Source: Catenovulum sediminis (GTDB lineage: Bacteria > Pseudomonadota > Gammaproteobacteria > Enterobacterales > Alteromonadaceae). From it: 64,000 nt of DNA. The position numbers and the translations under genes were made by a program. Positions within the stretch are counted from its first letter, which is position 1. Every line of letters starts with the position of its first letter. The notes under the pieces were generated by a model that saw only the letters and a list, made by a program, of their open reading frames with translations, ran no database searches and was not told the DNA's origin. The DNA lies in the NCBI RefSeq assembly GCF_007289895.1, contig NZ_CP041660.1, forward strand, positions 2,914,001-2,978,000, written 5' to 3'. Below, in pieces: positions 45,929 to 56,837 of this stretch.

Positions 45929-46696
45929 ATGAAAAATATAATATCAGATATGGATGGTGTTCTGTATCGGGGTAAAGAGCTTATTCCGGGCGCTAAAGAA
46001 TTCGTTCAGAGACTCATTGAATCCAATACAAATTTTTTATTCTTGACGAATAACTCAGAGCAAACACCTATTGATTTAGTCAGAAAATTGGAGTCTTTAG
46101 GCGTAAAAGGGTTAGAGGAAAAACACTTTATTACTTCTGCTATTGCGACTGCCAAGTTTTTGCATAGCCAAAATCCGGGGGCCAAAGTTTACGTTGTTGG
46201 TGGCGGCGGTATTGTCAGTGAGTTATATAAATTAGGTTTTTCGATCACCGATTCAGATCCGGATTATGTCGTTGTGGGTAAAACCAAATCTTTTAATTAC
46301 GAAATGATGAAAACCGCAGTTCGTTTAATCAATAATGGCGCACAATTTATTGGTACCAACCCAGATATTGTTGATCCCAGTGAGCAAGGTTTAGAACCAG
46401 CGAGTGGTGCGATTTTAGCGGCATTGGAAATTTCGACCGGTAAAAAACCATATGTTGTCGGTAAACCCAATCCTTTGATGATGTTAATTGCGAAGAATCA
46501 GTTAGGCGTGCATTCAAAAGATACAGTGATGATTGGAGATCGTATGGATACCGATATTATCGGTGGTTTAGAAGCTGGGATGGATACTATTTTAGTATTA
46601 TCTGGGGTCAGTGATAGAGAAACTGTAAAACAATATCCGTACCGGCCAACACATGTTTTTGCCGATGTAGGCGAAATCGAGTTAGAAAAACTTTAA
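45929..46696 (+). CDS. HAD-IIA family phosphatase, NagD-like
   Basis: A 255-residue phosphatase. The motifs are ISDMDGVLYRG (nucleophile), FLTNNSEQTP, the Lys of GKPNPLMM and MIGDRMDTDIIGGLEAGM, with a type C2 cap. This matches NagD, a nucleotide monophosphatase of broad specificity that sits in the nag operon in E. coli; here it stands alone, so the true substrate is open. GAGAGGAAATT before the ATG is a good ribosome-binding site. Confidence 0.93.
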   Translation: MKNIISDMDGVLYRGKELIPGAKEFVQRLIESNTNFLFLTNNSEQTPIDLVRKLESLGVKGLEEKHFITSAIATAKFLHSQNPGAKVYVVGGGGIVSELYKLGFSITDSDPDYVVVGKTKSFNYEMMKTAVRLINNGAQFIGTNPDIVDPSEQGLEPASGAILAALEISTGKKPYVVGKPNPLMMLIAKNQLGVHSKDTVMIGDRMDTDIIGGLEAGMDTILVLSGVSDRETVKQYPYRPTHVFADVGEIELEKL

Positions 46697-46835
46697 ACCT
46701 GACTATTTTACTGAAAGCGAAGCTGATGCTATCAATGGATAAAGTTGATAATGAGCATTAAAAATCTATTGTTATTTTCCTCATTCGGCGTATAACGCAA
46801 TGTTAAGTCGACTGGCTTTAAATGGGTGAAAAACA

Positions 46836-47888
46836 ATGGATTTACTTTTTGATGATTTTTTAGATTTGTTGAAAGTGCTGGTACGAGAGCCGAGTGTGGT
46901 AGGTGCTGAGCATGCTTTTTACCGTACTTTACAGCGAGAGTTAGAATGCCGCGGCGCTAAGGTGACTTGGTATGAAGGTTTACTGGTTGCACAGGGCGAC
47001 AAACCAAATTCAGCCTTGTTTTCTGCGCATATTGACCGGCATGGTTTAATCTGCACTGGGCCCAATGAATTTCAGTATGCAGCATTCGTTGCCGGCAGTC
47101 GTTCAGATTTATTAGGTAACTCGGTTTCCGAATCGCTTATTAAAAAAATCGTAGATCGTTTTTCACAGACTCAGGTGATGGCTTACGAACCTTGGTCTGG
47201 TGCATACCGTGGTGGTGGAAAAATTACCGGTAGTTACATTTGTGAACGTCGTAACAATCTGATTTTTGAGCTGGAAGGTTTAAATCATCTCGTGGCTGGT
47301 ACACCCGTTGCATTTTCTGATCGTTTAAAAATTACTGAAAAGCATTTATCGGCACAACTGGATAATGTATTAACTGCTGCTGCACTTGTGCATTTGTTTT
47401 CATTAGGTTTCGCGGGTACTGTGTTTTTCACAGCACAAGAAGAAGCGGGTCGGAGTTGGCGCTATTTATTGGAGTGGTTTCGTCGTTTTGGCCATAAACA
47501 AGACCAATTATTTGTGGTAGATACCTCACCATTTCCAGACCGAGAGAGTGCTGAAAATCAAAGTTTAGTATTGAGAAATAAAGATGCAAACGCACAGTTT
47601 TCAGTTGCAGCAACGAAAAAACTAGCTGCTGTTTGCCGACAACTCGATATCGCTGTCTCTTATAAGGATGAATATGTCCGTCTGAAAAACTTGGACGCAG
47701 AAAAGTCGGGTGGCGAAGTGGCGTCGTATGGTAGTACCGAACTCGGTCGAATTATTCAGGCATCAAATGGCGCGGTAACCGGTACTACAATACAGATACC
47801 TAGTACGGGTTACCACACAATGCAAGAAACAGCGGCCATTCACTCGGTGAAAGATTTTATCCGTGTTTTAATGGCGTTAAGTCATTAA
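46836..47888 (+). CDS. M42/M20-like zinc aminopeptidase
   Basis: A 350-residue protein of the MH-clan metallopeptidases. The metal and catalytic sites can be followed: SAHIDRHG (His, Asp), AQLDNVL (bridging Asp), FFTAQEEAG (Glu-Glu), VVDTSPF (Asp) and the His of STGYHTMQE. This order is that of M42 glutamyl/leucyl aminopeptidases. Substrate not known. It is followed convergently by an M48 gene whose 3' end overlaps by 4 bp. Confidence 0.85.
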   Translation: MDLLFDDFLDLLKVLVREPSVVGAEHAFYRTLQRELECRGAKVTWYEGLLVAQGDKPNSALFSAHIDRHGLICTGPNEFQYAAFVAGSRSDLLGNSVSESLIKKIVDRFSQTQVMAYEPWSGAYRGGGKITGSYICERRNNLIFELEGLNHLVAGTPVAFSDRLKITEKHLSAQLDNVLTAAALVHLFSLGFAGTVFFTAQEEAGRSWRYLLEWFRRFGHKQDQLFVVDTSPFPDRESAENQSLVLRNKDANAQFSVAATKKLAAVCRQLDIAVSYKDEYVRLKNLDAEKSGGEVASYGSTELGRIIQASNGAVTGTTIQIPSTGYHTMQETAAIHSVKDFIRVLMALSH

Positions 47889-48772
47889 TTGAGTTGAGCG
47901 CTAGAGACCTTTCTGATAGCTGTGACACGTGATTCCATGTTCGGGTGGGTGCTAAACCAATCTAGGTGTTCACGGCTAGTTTCCTCTAAGTTATTTTCAG
48001 CATCACTGCTAGCATTATCTTCTTGGTGTTGTTTTAAATAATCTGATTCAAGTAGTTTTAGGGCTTGGACAAAGGGCTCGACCGTTTGATAAAGCGATAA
48101 CATGCGCTGCGCGGCATATTGATCGGCTTCAAATTCTGCTTTTCTTGAATATGAGAGCAAAGTTCCTAATGCTGCACCTTGTACTAAAATTGCATTAAGT
48201 GCACTGGCATCACCAAAAGCGATCGCCATTGCGAGCGACATGACAGACATTTGCACCAAATTTTCAATCACATGATTGTGTTCTACGTGGCCAATCTCGT
48301 GTAGCAAAATCGCGGCTAACTGTTGGTCATTTTCAATTAACGCTAACATTCTGTCCGTTATGATAATGGTTCCGTCTGCTAACGCCATGGCATTTGCAGT
48401 ATCATCCCATTGACGAAACAACAGCCGGTACTGAGTTTCGGTTGAATCTTGTATTTCTTTATTTTCGCTCCCTTCTCTGCCTTCTTTACGTAAGGGCTGA
48501 AGCTTGGAAAATAAGGCAAAAATGCGCTGCTGTTCTTCTTCACTGATTTGTGATTCGCTAAATTGCTCTTTATCCATTTGTTCAAGCGCGCTTTCACCGA
48601 TATGTTGTGCTGCACTGGCAGGGAGTTGATCGGCAATATATTCCGATAAGCTGGGCAGTATGTAAGTGTAGGCTTTATAGACGAAAAGTAATAAAACGAA
48701 AATGCTGGCACTAATAATAATCGCCCAGCGTTTATATTCCGCATTGCTATTGTATTGATTATAAGCTGTCAT
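47885..48772 (-). CDS. M48-family membrane metallopeptidase
   Basis: A 295-residue protein with one N-terminal membrane helix (IIISASIFVLLLFVYKAY) and an M48 protease domain: zinc motif LLHEIGHVEHNHV near residues 161-173, then the downstream Glu ligand in EFEADQYAAQRM and a DWFSTHPNM segment. Such proteins degrade misfolded envelope proteins. Its start overlaps the stop of the TM2 gene (TAATGA), so they are co-translated. Confidence 0.9.
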   Translation of the reverse strand: MTAYNQYNSNAEYKRWAIIISASIFVLLLFVYKAYTYILPSLSEYIADQLPASAAQHIGESALEQMDKEQFSESQISEEEQQRIFALFSKLQPLRKEGREGSENKEIQDSTETQYRLLFRQWDDTANAMALADGTIIITDRMLALIENDQQLAAILLHEIGHVEHNHVIENLVQMSVMSLAMAIAFGDASALNAILVQGAALGTLLSYSRKAEFEADQYAAQRMLSLYQTVEPFVQALKLLESDYLKQHQEDNASSDAENNLEETSREHLDWFSTHPNMESRVTAIRKVSSAQLN

Positions 48773-49164
48773 TATACGTTCCCAGCTAGGCTTGACGGCG
48801 TTTGATTAACTTCAGCCAGGGTATCGCGCATGACTTGATTATTATATTGATGGAGTATTCTCTGACTTCTAAATAATTGCGGTATTTCGTATAGTGAAAT
48901 TAATATAATTAATACCCAGCCATAGTATTCTATGGTTAATATACCTATTGCCAATATAGCTAAATCAATTGCGCCATGAAGATTCTTACCTAAATAAAAA
49001 TGGTGCAATCCGGTGACAAAAAAATAATTTAATACTGCATAGGTGTCGGGATCTTTGACTCTTTGGTTTTCTAATGCATAGTATTTTTTCTTTTGTTCAG
49101 GGCTGAGGCGGGCTATTTGTGAGCGTAGTTCTTCTTCTTCATTTCTTAAAGCTTGTTCATCCAT
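48772..49164 (-). CDS. TM2-domain membrane protein
   Basis: A 130-residue protein. A charged N-terminal helix is followed by a TM2 domain, with LNYFFVTGLHHFYLGKNLHGAI and a second hydrophobic helix near GWVLIILISLYEIPQLF. The family's function is unknown. Linked to the M48 protease gene by overlapping stop/start and 11 bp after yidD. Confidence 0.83.
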   Translation of the reverse strand: MDEQALRNEEEELRSQIARLSPEQKKKYYALENQRVKDPDTYAVLNYFFVTGLHHFYLGKNLHGAIDLAILAIGILTIEYYGWVLIILISLYEIPQLFRSQRILHQYNNQVMRDTLAEVNQTPSSLAGNV

Positions 49165-49175
49165 AAAGCATCTCG

Positions 49176-49400
49176 CTATTCTAAAGGGTCTGAAATAATA
49201 TGCGGGTTATCTGGCTGCTTGCAACGACATATACGTTGATAGCCAAGTGCAATACCCTTACGTACGCCATACTTTTCTATCGCTTGAGCGGTATACTCAG
49301 AACAAGTCGGGGTAAAGTTGCACTCTAGGTTAAAGTAATGTTTAGAGCCGCCTTTCGCCTGATAACGTCGAATGGCGGCTAAAATAAGCTTTTTAGGCAT
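49176..49400 (-). CDS. yidD: Membrane-insertion efficiency factor YidD
   Basis: A 74-residue protein with the diagnostic CNFTPTCSEYTAQAI motif. YidD lies at the inner-membrane surface and helps YidC-dependent insertion. Normally the gene lies between rnpA and yidC near the origin; here it stands with DUF4177, TM2 and M48 genes. ATG 49400 overlaps the end of the DUF4177 gene by 8 bp; a TTG four codons upstream is less likely. An Asn/Lys-rich amphipathic N terminus is present. Confidence 0.92.
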   Translation of the reverse strand: MPKKLILAAIRRYQAKGGSKHYFNLECNFTPTCSEYTAQAIEKYGVRKGIALGYQRICRCKQPDNPHIISDPLE

Positions 49401-49617
49401 GTTTTCTGCCAAGTGTGATAATCACGGCTTCACGTGTCCAGAATAACCAAAAACGTTTGTTTTCAATAACCTGAAAGACGAGTTCCCAACCATCTGCTGC
49501 TTCTTGGTTTAATGTAGATTCAAGTTTTTTCATCGGTAAACCACTTGAACCTAACAATAAGGTACCACAACCCCCTTCAACCACGTGCATTACTTTATAT
49601 TCATCGTACTTTGCCAT
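49393..49617 (-). CDS. DUF4177-domain small protein
   Basis: A 74-residue protein: KYDEYKVMHVVEGGCGTLLL, then LESTLNQEAADGWELVFQVI and FWLFWTREAVIITLGR, which is the beta-alpha-beta pattern of DUF4177 with the DGWE core. Function unknown. ATG 49617 with GGAG six bases upstream is chosen over two earlier codons. It is translationally coupled to yidD. Confidence 0.8.
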   Translation of the reverse strand: MAKYDEYKVMHVVEGGCGTLLLGSSGLPMKKLESTLNQEAADGWELVFQVIENKRFWLFWTREAVIITLGRKHA

Positions 49618-49847
49618 GCGTGACTCCATTTTAAGATTTTTTTCTTCCAAACGTATGTAGGTTTTGATGTTGGATAAATTGAGTTTAATTACTGGTATGA
49701 CAGGTTAAAACAATCAAGCCAACAAATTTAGAATATCAAGAATTTTTGAATTTACCAATATTTAAGCAGTAAATAACAAATGAGATGTGCAAGAGTTCTT
49801 TCTGCATAGGCAGTAGTGATTGAAGATTTTATAAAACGAATATTATT

Positions 49848-51683
49848 TTAAATTTGGTTTGCTTTGCGATAATTGCCTTGGTAATCAAATATACGTTCAC
49901 GTACACGCCACTGCTTATTCACTTGGCGCGCTATGACAAAGTCAGGTTCAGGTAATTTGTCTAGGTATGGATTTAACTTTGCTATATTAGTTATTACCAG
50001 AGGGTGGGGGGCGTTTAGTATGCGTTTGACAAATTGTTGATTAAAGAGCTGAGTTTGCTTTTTATTTTCAAAGTTGAAACTTTCTTTAAGTTCGGCACCA
50101 TCTTCATCAAAATAGGTGATTTTTAGTACGTTACCATCAACTTGTGTGGTTAACCCTGCACAGCGGATAATCATTGCATCTTTGAGTTTGAGTGCATTTT
50201 TGATTTGTTCATCAGGGTCTACTAAAACCTGAAGACAATGGCCACATTTTCTTGCCGCAATGTCGTTTTCCTGTTGGCAGTTGGGACATTGTTTAAATTT
50301 GAAGCGGTAATCACACAAAGTCGGTGGATTATTTTCGATAAGACCCCAGCAACGTCTGCCATAGTGTTCAATAATATCCCCGTCTGCATCTACTTTACCC
50401 CAAAATATATTGGCAAACTCACACTTAGGGCAAGGCACTTGTACAGGGACTGTATTTTTATTGGGACGCGCTGAGCCGACTTCTGGATAAAATAAATCAA
50501 AATCATTTCCAGCGTAATCTATCACCAGACAGTCGTTTTTGTTCTCCGCTAAGCGTAAACCTCTCCCCACGATCTGCTGATATAAACTAACAGATTGTGT
50601 CGGTCTGAGGATCGCAATAAAATCGACATGCGGGGCGTCAAAACCCGTTGTCAAGACAGATACATTCACTAAGTATTTTAACTGTTTATCTTTAAAAGCT
50701 TGGATGTAGTTGTCTCTGGCTATCTGCTCGGTTGCACCGGTTATCAGGGCTACGGAGGGTGAGTAGCTAAGCAGGTAATTTGTTATTTCTTGAGCATGTT
50801 CGACGGTTGCGGCAAATATCATAACACCTTGCCGAGTCTCACCAATTTCAAATATTTGCTGGCAAATAGCTTGCGTAACGCGCGGGAACTTGTCTAATAA
50901 GGCGTTGATTTCATTTGGCTTGTATTCTCCGTTTGCTGTCGCTTTAAGAGATGAAAAATCATAGTGTTCGGTTGCCGCATTGACCCGTTTGGGCGGTGTT
51001 AAATAACCTTGTTTGATCATAACCGCCAGTGGTTGTTCGAAGATGCATTTGTCAAACTGGACAGCCTGCTCGCAGCGCGCAAAACCATAATAGTGATATT
51101 GATATATCCAGCCACTATCTAAACGATATGGGGTCGCCGTTAAACCTAAAATTTTAAGTTGAGGGTTGTAGTGTTTAAGTTGAGATATGACTTTTTGATA
51201 TTGATTATCTGTATTCCCTTGTTGAGGTTTGCGTTCATTTTTTTTGTCTCGCCCGTTGTTTTGTTGAGCACTTTCGATTGTTCTTTTTGGCAGACTGATA
51301 CGGTGACATTCATCGATAATGACTAGGCTATAATGTCTGGAAAAGTCTTGCAGGTTTGGTGCTGCAGATTGAATACTGGCGAAAGTGACTTGTTTATCGG
51401 TTTGTTTGCGTTTTAAACCAGCTGAATAAATACCTGCATTGTCGGCAAAGGCGCAATATTTTTCGTAGTTTTGTGCGACCAGTTCTTTGACATGCGTTAG
51501 CACTAAAATGTGACCTTTAGCCATTTTAGCCAGTTCGGCAATGACTAAACTTTTACCCGATCCCGTTGGTAAAACGATAACGGCTGAAGCATTGGATTTT
51601 CTAAAATGAGCCAACGTTGCGTCAACGGCTTGTTGTTGATAGGGCCTAAGTTTATATTGATAGGGTGGTTTGGTGTTTTGCAT
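49848..51683 (-). CDS. radD: RadD-like DEAH/DECH-box helicase
   Basis: A 611-residue superfamily 2 protein closely patterned on E. coli RadD (YejH): KLRPYQQQAVDATLAHFRK at the start, Walker A in VLPTGSGKSLVIAELA, DECH in VIIDECHRI, LGLTATPYRL, VLTTGFDAPHVDFIAILRPT and motif VI QIVGRGLRLA. After the helicase core two zinc-type Cys clusters occur (CPKCEFANIFWGK; CPNCQQENDIAARKCGHC). RadD helps RecA-dependent repair by acting on recombination intermediates. Single gene, same strand as valS. Confidence 0.94.
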   Translation of the reverse strand: MQNTKPPYQYKLRPYQQQAVDATLAHFRKSNASAVIVLPTGSGKSLVIAELAKMAKGHILVLTHVKELVAQNYEKYCAFADNAGIYSAGLKRKQTDKQVTFASIQSAAPNLQDFSRHYSLVIIDECHRISLPKRTIESAQQNNGRDKKNERKPQQGNTDNQYQKVISQLKHYNPQLKILGLTATPYRLDSGWIYQYHYYGFARCEQAVQFDKCIFEQPLAVMIKQGYLTPPKRVNAATEHYDFSSLKATANGEYKPNEINALLDKFPRVTQAICQQIFEIGETRQGVMIFAATVEHAQEITNYLLSYSPSVALITGATEQIARDNYIQAFKDKQLKYLVNVSVLTTGFDAPHVDFIAILRPTQSVSLYQQIVGRGLRLAENKNDCLVIDYAGNDFDLFYPEVGSARPNKNTVPVQVPCPKCEFANIFWGKVDADGDIIEHYGRRCWGLIENNPPTLCDYRFKFKQCPNCQQENDIAARKCGHCLQVLVDPDEQIKNALKLKDAMIIRCAGLTTQVDGNVLKITYFDEDGAELKESFNFENKKQTQLFNQQFVKRILNAPHPLVITNIAKLNPYLDKLPEPDFVIARQVNKQWRVRERIFDYQGNYRKANQI

Positions 51684-51711
51684 TAAGTTAGGGCATTGTA
51701 GGGTAAGACAG

Positions 51712-51733
51712 AAGCCAGAGTGAGATCTGGCTT
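51712..51733 (-). terminator. Hairpin between valS and radD
   Basis: AAGCCAGA and TCTGGCTT form an 8-bp stem with a six-base loop, 18 bp beyond the valS stop. There is no strong T-run, so terminator strength is uncertain. Confidence 0.45.
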
Positions 51734-51750
51734 CATTTTAGCCGGCTGTG

Positions 51751-54600
51751 TTAAATCGCTGATATTTCGTTAAATTGTTCTTTTAACTTATGCAGTGCGC
51801 TTTCTGCTTCAGCCTGTTTGGCTTTTTCTTTATCTAAAACATGTGCAGGTGCATTATTTACAAACTTTTCGTTAGAAAGTTTACCCACCACACGAGCCAC
51901 TTCTTTTTCAGCTTTGTCGATGGCTTTTTGTAAACGTGCCAGCTCAGCGTCTTTATCAATTAAACCTGCCATCGGGATTAATATTTCCATATCGCCAACA
52001 AATGCGGTTGCAGAAGCTGGGCCTTTTTCACCGGCGGGTAAAACTTCAATTGACTCTAGTTTAGCTAAAGATTGCAAAAAGTTTTTGTTTTGCTCTAAGC
52101 GTCGCTGGTCATTCGCAGAGACATTTCGCAGTAAAACACTAATCGGTTTATTTGGCGAGATGTTCATTTCACCCCGAATGTTACGTACACCTAAAATAAA
52201 CTGTTTTAACCATTCAACATCCGCGATTGCACTTTCTTCAACCAATTGTGCCTGATAAACAGGGTAAGGTTGTTGCATTATGGTTTCACCATTTGCATTG
52301 GCTAAAGGTGCAATACGCTGCCAGATTTCTTCAGTGATAAAAGGCATGACCGGGTGCATCAAACGCAGTAAGCTCTCTAATACCGTCACTAATGTTTGAC
52401 GTGTACCACGCTGCTGTATTTCACTACCTTCGTTTAATACAGGTTTAGTGAGCTCTAAATACCAGTCACAGAACTGATTCCAGGAAAATTCATATAAGGT
52501 TTGAGCAACCAAATCAAAGCGATAGTTGTCTATGTGCTGTCGTGTCGTTTGTATGGTTTCTTGCAGACGACCCAAAATCCATTTATCGGCCAATGAAAGT
52601 TCTGTTTCGCCACCCTCTTGCCCACAGTCCTGTGCTTCAGTATTCATTAATACATAACGGCTAGCATTCCAGATTTTATTACAGAAATTTCGGTAACCTT
52701 CTAAGCGTTTCATATCCCAGTTGATATCACGTCCGGTTGACGCTAGCGCAGTTAAGGTAAATCTCAGGGCGTCTGTACCGTGCGCTTCAATGCCTTGTGC
52801 AAACTCTTTTTCAGTGCGCTTCTTAATTTTTTCAGCTAGCTTAGGTTGCATCATGTTGCCAGTGCGTTTTTCGACGAGCGCATCTAAACTGATGCCATCT
52901 ATCATATCTAAAGGATCAATTACATTGCCTTTAGATTTAGACATTTTATTGCCTTCTTCGTCTCTAATCAGGCCCGTTACATAGACGGTTTTAAAAGGTA
53001 CTTGAGGCTTGCCATTTTCATCTTTGATGAAATGCATGGTCATCATGATCATGCGCGCAACCCAGAAGAATATAATGTCAAAACCTGTGACTAAGACATC
53101 TGTAGGGTGGAAGGTTTTGAGATCGTCGGTATTTTCTGGCCAGCCGAGTGTAGAGAAGGTCCACAGAGCCGAAGAAAACCAAGTATCCAGCACATCGTCA
53201 TCTTGTGATAACTCAATGTCGGCTGATAAATTATGATTTTTTCTGACTTCTTCTTCGTTGCGTCCTACATAAACTTTGCCCGATTCGTCGTACCATGCTG
53301 GAATTCTGTGACCCCACCAAAGCTGTCGACTGATACACCAGTCCTGAATGTCTCGCATCCAGCTGAAATACATATTTTCGTATTGTTTAGGCACAAATTG
53401 AATGTCGCCATTTTCAACTGCTTCTGTCGCGGTTTTTGCCATTTCAGCAACACGCACGTACCATTGGTCGGTCAACAGCGGCTCAATCACAACACCAGAG
53501 CGATCGCCATAAGGCACTTTGTTGTTATGCGGCTCGATTTTTTCTAATAAAGCCTCTGTTTCAAGTTGCGCAATAATAGCTTTTCGCGCTGCAAATCGTT
53601 CTAAACCTTGGAGGTTTTCCGGTATTTCCGCTTTTTCTTGAGTATTGGCTGTGCCATCGGTGAAATACACTTCACCGCTTACTAAAATCTCAGCGGTAGG
53701 CGATAAAACATTAATCAGGGGGAGTTGATGCCGTTTACCCACTTCGTAGTCATTAAAATCGTGCGCTGGGGTGATTTTTACACAACCTGTACCAAATTCC
53801 ATATCGACATAATCGTCCGCGATAATCGGAACGCGACGATTCACTATGGGGAGGATGATTTCTTTGCCTATTAGATCCTGATAGCGTTCATCTTTTGGGT
53901 TAACCGCCACTGCGCTGTCACCTAACATGGTTTCTGGGCGAGTGGTTGCGACTACTAAATAATCGTGACCGGTTGCGGTTTTTTGGCCATCGGCTAAAGG
54001 GTAACGTAAATGCCAGATTGAGCCTTGTTTGTCTTTGTTTTCAACTTCAAGATCTGAAATTGCAGTTTGTAATTTAGGATCCCAGTTGACGAGACGTTTG
54101 CCACGGTAAATTAAATCATCCTGATATAAACGAACAAACACTTCTTTGACTGCATTAGATAAACCTTCATCCATGGTAAAGCGTTCGCGTTCCCAATCTA
54201 GCGAGTTGCCAAGTCGGCGCATCTGTTTGGTAATAGTGCCGCCGGACTCTGCTTTCCAATCCCAGATTTTTTCTATAAATTTTTCACGTCCGAGTTCGTG
54301 TCGGCTCGGGCCGTTCTCTGCTGCTAGTTTACGCTCAACAACCATTTGTGTTGCGATACCAGCGTGATCAGTGCCCATTTGCCATAAAGCATTGTAACCA
54401 TCCATTCGCTTATAACGGGTCAGTGCATCCATAATGGTTTGTTGGAATGCATGGCCCATATGTAAACTACCTGTCACATTGGGTGGTGGGATCATGATGC
54501 AGTACGCTTCACCTTGGCCAGATGGTTTAAAATAGCCTTTTTCTTCCCAAGCTTGGTATAAAGCTTGTTCTATGCTTGATGGATTAAATTTAGTTTCCAT
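51751..54600 (-). CDS. valS: Valyl-tRNA synthetase
   Basis: The 949-residue enzyme attaches Val to tRNA-Val. It carries the class I HIGH-type motif [14 protein letters not shown] near residue 38-51, the CP1 editing domain, [12 protein letters not shown] near 556, an anticodon-binding helical domain and a C-terminal coiled coil ([16 protein letters not shown]). Full length. The order pepA-holC-valS is typical of gammaproteobacteria. Confidence 0.98.
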   Translation of the reverse strand: METKFNPSSIEQALYQAWEEKGYFKPSGQGEAYCIMIPPPNVTGSLHMGHAFQQTIMDALTRYKRMDGYNALWQMGTDHAGIATQMVVERKLAAENGPSRHELGREKFIEKIWDWKAESGGTITKQMRRLGNSLDWERERFTMDEGLSNAVKEVFVRLYQDDLIYRGKRLVNWDPKLQTAISDLEVENKDKQGSIWHLRYPLADGQKTATGHDYLVVATTRPETMLGDSAVAVNPKDERYQDLIGKEIILPIVNRRVPIIADDYVDMEFGTGCVKITPAHDFNDYEVGKRHQLPLINVLSPTAEILVSGEVYFTDGTANTQEKAEIPENLQGLERFAARKAIIAQLETEALLEKIEPHNNKVPYGDRSGVVIEPLLTDQWYVRVAEMAKTATEAVENGDIQFVPKQYENMYFSWMRDIQDWCISRQLWWGHRIPAWYDESGKVYVGRNEEEVRKNHNLSADIELSQDDDVLDTWFSSALWTFSTLGWPENTDDLKTFHPTDVLVTGFDIIFFWVARMIMMTMHFIKDENGKPQVPFKTVYVTGLIRDEEGNKMSKSKGNVIDPLDMIDGISLDALVEKRTGNMMQPKLAEKIKKRTEKEFAQGIEAHGTDALRFTLTALASTGRDINWDMKRLEGYRNFCNKIWNASRYVLMNTEAQDCGQEGGETELSLADKWILGRLQETIQTTRQHIDNYRFDLVAQTLYEFSWNQFCDWYLELTKPVLNEGSEIQQRGTRQTLVTVLESLLRLMHPVMPFITEEIWQRIAPLANANGETIMQQPYPVYQAQLVEESAIADVEWLKQFILGVRNIRGEMNISPNKPISVLLRNVSANDQRRLEQNKNFLQSLAKLESIEVLPAGEKGPASATAFVGDMEILIPMAGLIDKDAELARLQKAIDKAEKEVARVVGKLSNEKFVNNAPAHVLDKEKAKQAEAESALHKLKEQFNEISAI

Positions 54601-54611
54601 AAAGTGTATCT

Positions 54612-55070
54612 TTACTCTGAATCTGTATTGGCAAATAGGGCAGGTGCGGTAGATAACGCAAAACCTGCAGCTCTGAATTGTTTATATCTTTCTCGTGCGA
54701 TTTTTTTTCCGCTTTCATCGGAAGGAACAAAATCGTAAACCAGTTTAAACTGGCGTGCAAAGTCAGGCATTGACTGACTTAAATTGATCAGTATATCGCG
54801 TCGTCCGCGGAAAGTTTGGTAACCTATCTCGACCGGAGCACCAAATTTGGGGCCTTCACCTTGAAGATTGTGTGGGACAAAACGTTTTGGATCAAATTGC
54901 CACAGTGTTTCATCAATCTCTTCAGCTTGTTTTTGATTGTTCGTTAAAATGAACACTCTTTGGTTATTGCGATAACTATCTGATGCAAGTTCACAAGCAT
55001 AACGAGAAACAGCCGGAACATCATGTTCCGACTGCTCTTCTGGCATGATATAAAAAGTGACTTGAGTCAT
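54612..55070 (-). CDS. holC: DNA polymerase III chi subunit
   Basis: A 152-residue protein: [10 protein letters not shown] at the start, then [38 protein letters not shown] and [11 protein letters not shown], typical of HolC, which links the clamp loader to SSB. The ATG overlaps the pepA stop (TAATG). It is followed by valS after 11 bp. Confidence 0.95.
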   Translation of the reverse strand: MTQVTFYIMPEEQSEHDVPAVSRYACELASDSYRNNQRVFILTNNQKQAEEIDETLWQFDPKRFVPHNLQGEGPKFGAPVEIGYQTFRGRRDILINLSQSMPDFARQFKLVYDFVPSDESGKKIARERYKQFRAAGFALSTAPALFANTDSE

Positions 55071-56575
55071 TAATCTGTCGTTTTATCGGTTGCACGGTCA
55101 ATTAAATACTGAGTCAACATAGGCACGGGACGCCCTGTTGCGCCTTTATTTTTACCGCTCACCCAAGCTGTGCCTGCAATATCTAAATGCGCCCAGTTAT
55201 ACTTGCGAGTAAATCTAGATAAGAAACACGCAGCTGTAATGCTACCACCCGGACGGCCACCAATGTTGGCCATATCAGCAAACGGACTTTCTAATTGTTC
55301 TTGGTATTCATCCCATAAAGGTAAACGCCAAGCTCTGTCACCGGATTGCTCTGAAGCGTTGAATAAATCGTGCGCCAGTGGGTTGTGATTACTCATTAAA
55401 CCAGAAGCGTGTTTGCCTAAAGCGATCACGCATGCACCTGTCAAAGTGGCAACATCTATAACGACATCTGGGTTAAATCTTTCGACATAGGTGAGTGCGT
55501 CACATAACACCAAGCGGCCTTCTGCATCGGTATTAAGTACTTCAACGGTTTGACCTGACATGGTGGTTAACACGTCACCGGGTCTGTAGGCTTTTCCATC
55601 TGGCATATTTTCACAGCCAGCCAGAATTGCAACCACATTAATAGGTAAATTCAATTCAGCTAATGCTTGCATCGTACCTAACACAGAAGCTGCGCCGCCC
55701 ATATCATATTTCATTTCATCCATAGCTTCGCCTGGTTTTAATGAAATACCGCCTGTATCAAATGTTAATCCTTTACCGACTAATACAATTGGCGCTACGT
55801 CGTCACTTGCACCTTTGTATTGGATAACGGACATAATAGATTCATTGTCTGAACCACGGCCAACCGCAAGGTATGAACCCATGCCGAGTTTTTCCATTTC
55901 GGCTTCGCCAACCAGATAAGTATCAATATTCTTATAGTTTTCTGCCAGTTCGCTTGCTCTTTGCGCTAAGTAAGCTGGATTGCAAATGTTTGGTGGCATG
56001 TTAGCTACATCACGACATACTTTTTTACCACTGGATATGGCTAATGCATGTTCAATCGCTTTTTCACCTATATTAAGCTCACGTCTTGTCGGCACATTGA
56101 ATACAATTTTTCTCAATGGGCGACGTGTTTCGTCTTTTTTGGTTTTTAATTGATCAAAGGTGTATAAACAGTCCTGCGTTGCTTCCACTGCCAGACGTAG
56201 CTTCCAATAAATATCTCGTCCTTTGACGTGTAATTCAGGTAAAAAGCAGACAGCTTCCATTGAACCTGTTTCATTCAGCGTATTGATTGTTTTGGTGATG
56301 ATTTGGCGGTATTGGCGTTCATCTAAATCTCTTTCTTTACCACAACCGACTAATAATACTCGTTCACCCAACACATTCGGCACATGATGCAACAGCAGCA
56401 TTTGGCCTGCTTTACCTTCTAGATCACCACGGCGCAATAAGTTGCTGATATAACCTTCACTGATTTTATCCAACTGTTCAGCGACAGCGGTTAGGCGGCG
56501 AGGTTCAAATACGCCTACGACAATGCAAGCACTGCGTTGTTTTTCCGGGCTACCGCTTTTTACGCTAAATTCCAT
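55070..56575 (-). CDS. pepA: Leucyl aminopeptidase PepA (M17)
   Basis: A 501-residue two-zinc peptidase that also binds DNA in E. coli. The signature [14 protein letters not shown] is intact, with metal/catalytic KGLTFDTGG and [12 protein letters not shown]-type blocks and a C-terminal [20 protein letters not shown]. It is divergent from lptF, as is usual (lptFG-pepA), with 260 bp between them. Confidence 0.97.
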   Translation of the reverse strand: MEFSVKSGSPEKQRSACIVVGVFEPRRLTAVAEQLDKISEGYISNLLRRGDLEGKAGQMLLLHHVPNVLGERVLLVGCGKERDLDERQYRQIITKTINTLNETGSMEAVCFLPELHVKGRDIYWKLRLAVEATQDCLYTFDQLKTKKDETRRPLRKIVFNVPTRRELNIGEKAIEHALAISSGKKVCRDVANMPPNICNPAYLAQRASELAENYKNIDTYLVGEAEMEKLGMGSYLAVGRGSDNESIMSVIQYKGASDDVAPIVLVGKGLTFDTGGISLKPGEAMDEMKYDMGGAASVLGTMQALAELNLPINVVAILAGCENMPDGKAYRPGDVLTTMSGQTVEVLNTDAEGRLVLCDALTYVERFNPDVVIDVATLTGACVIALGKHASGLMSNHNPLAHDLFNASEQSGDRAWRLPLWDEYQEQLESPFADMANIGGRPGGSITAACFLSRFTRKYNWAHLDIAGTAWVSGKNKGATGRPVPMLTQYLIDRATDKTTD

Positions 56576-56837
56576 ACTGACTCCTAAAACTGTTTGGTCT
56601 GTATACTTGAGTCCAAGTGAATTAATGAGAATGTCTAATAATATAGTTAAGATCTTTAGATTTTAACTAAATAAGGTCAAATTAACTTTGATTATCAGTT
56701 ACAATTTAACCTTCGAATAATATTAACCCAAATTTCGCTGCGTGGGGCTTGGCTCAAATGTTTTTTGTTGTAAAAACGCCGAGTTTACTTAATATTTTGA
56801 TTAATTGCAGCAAAATAGAATATTTACGGGCAAAACC

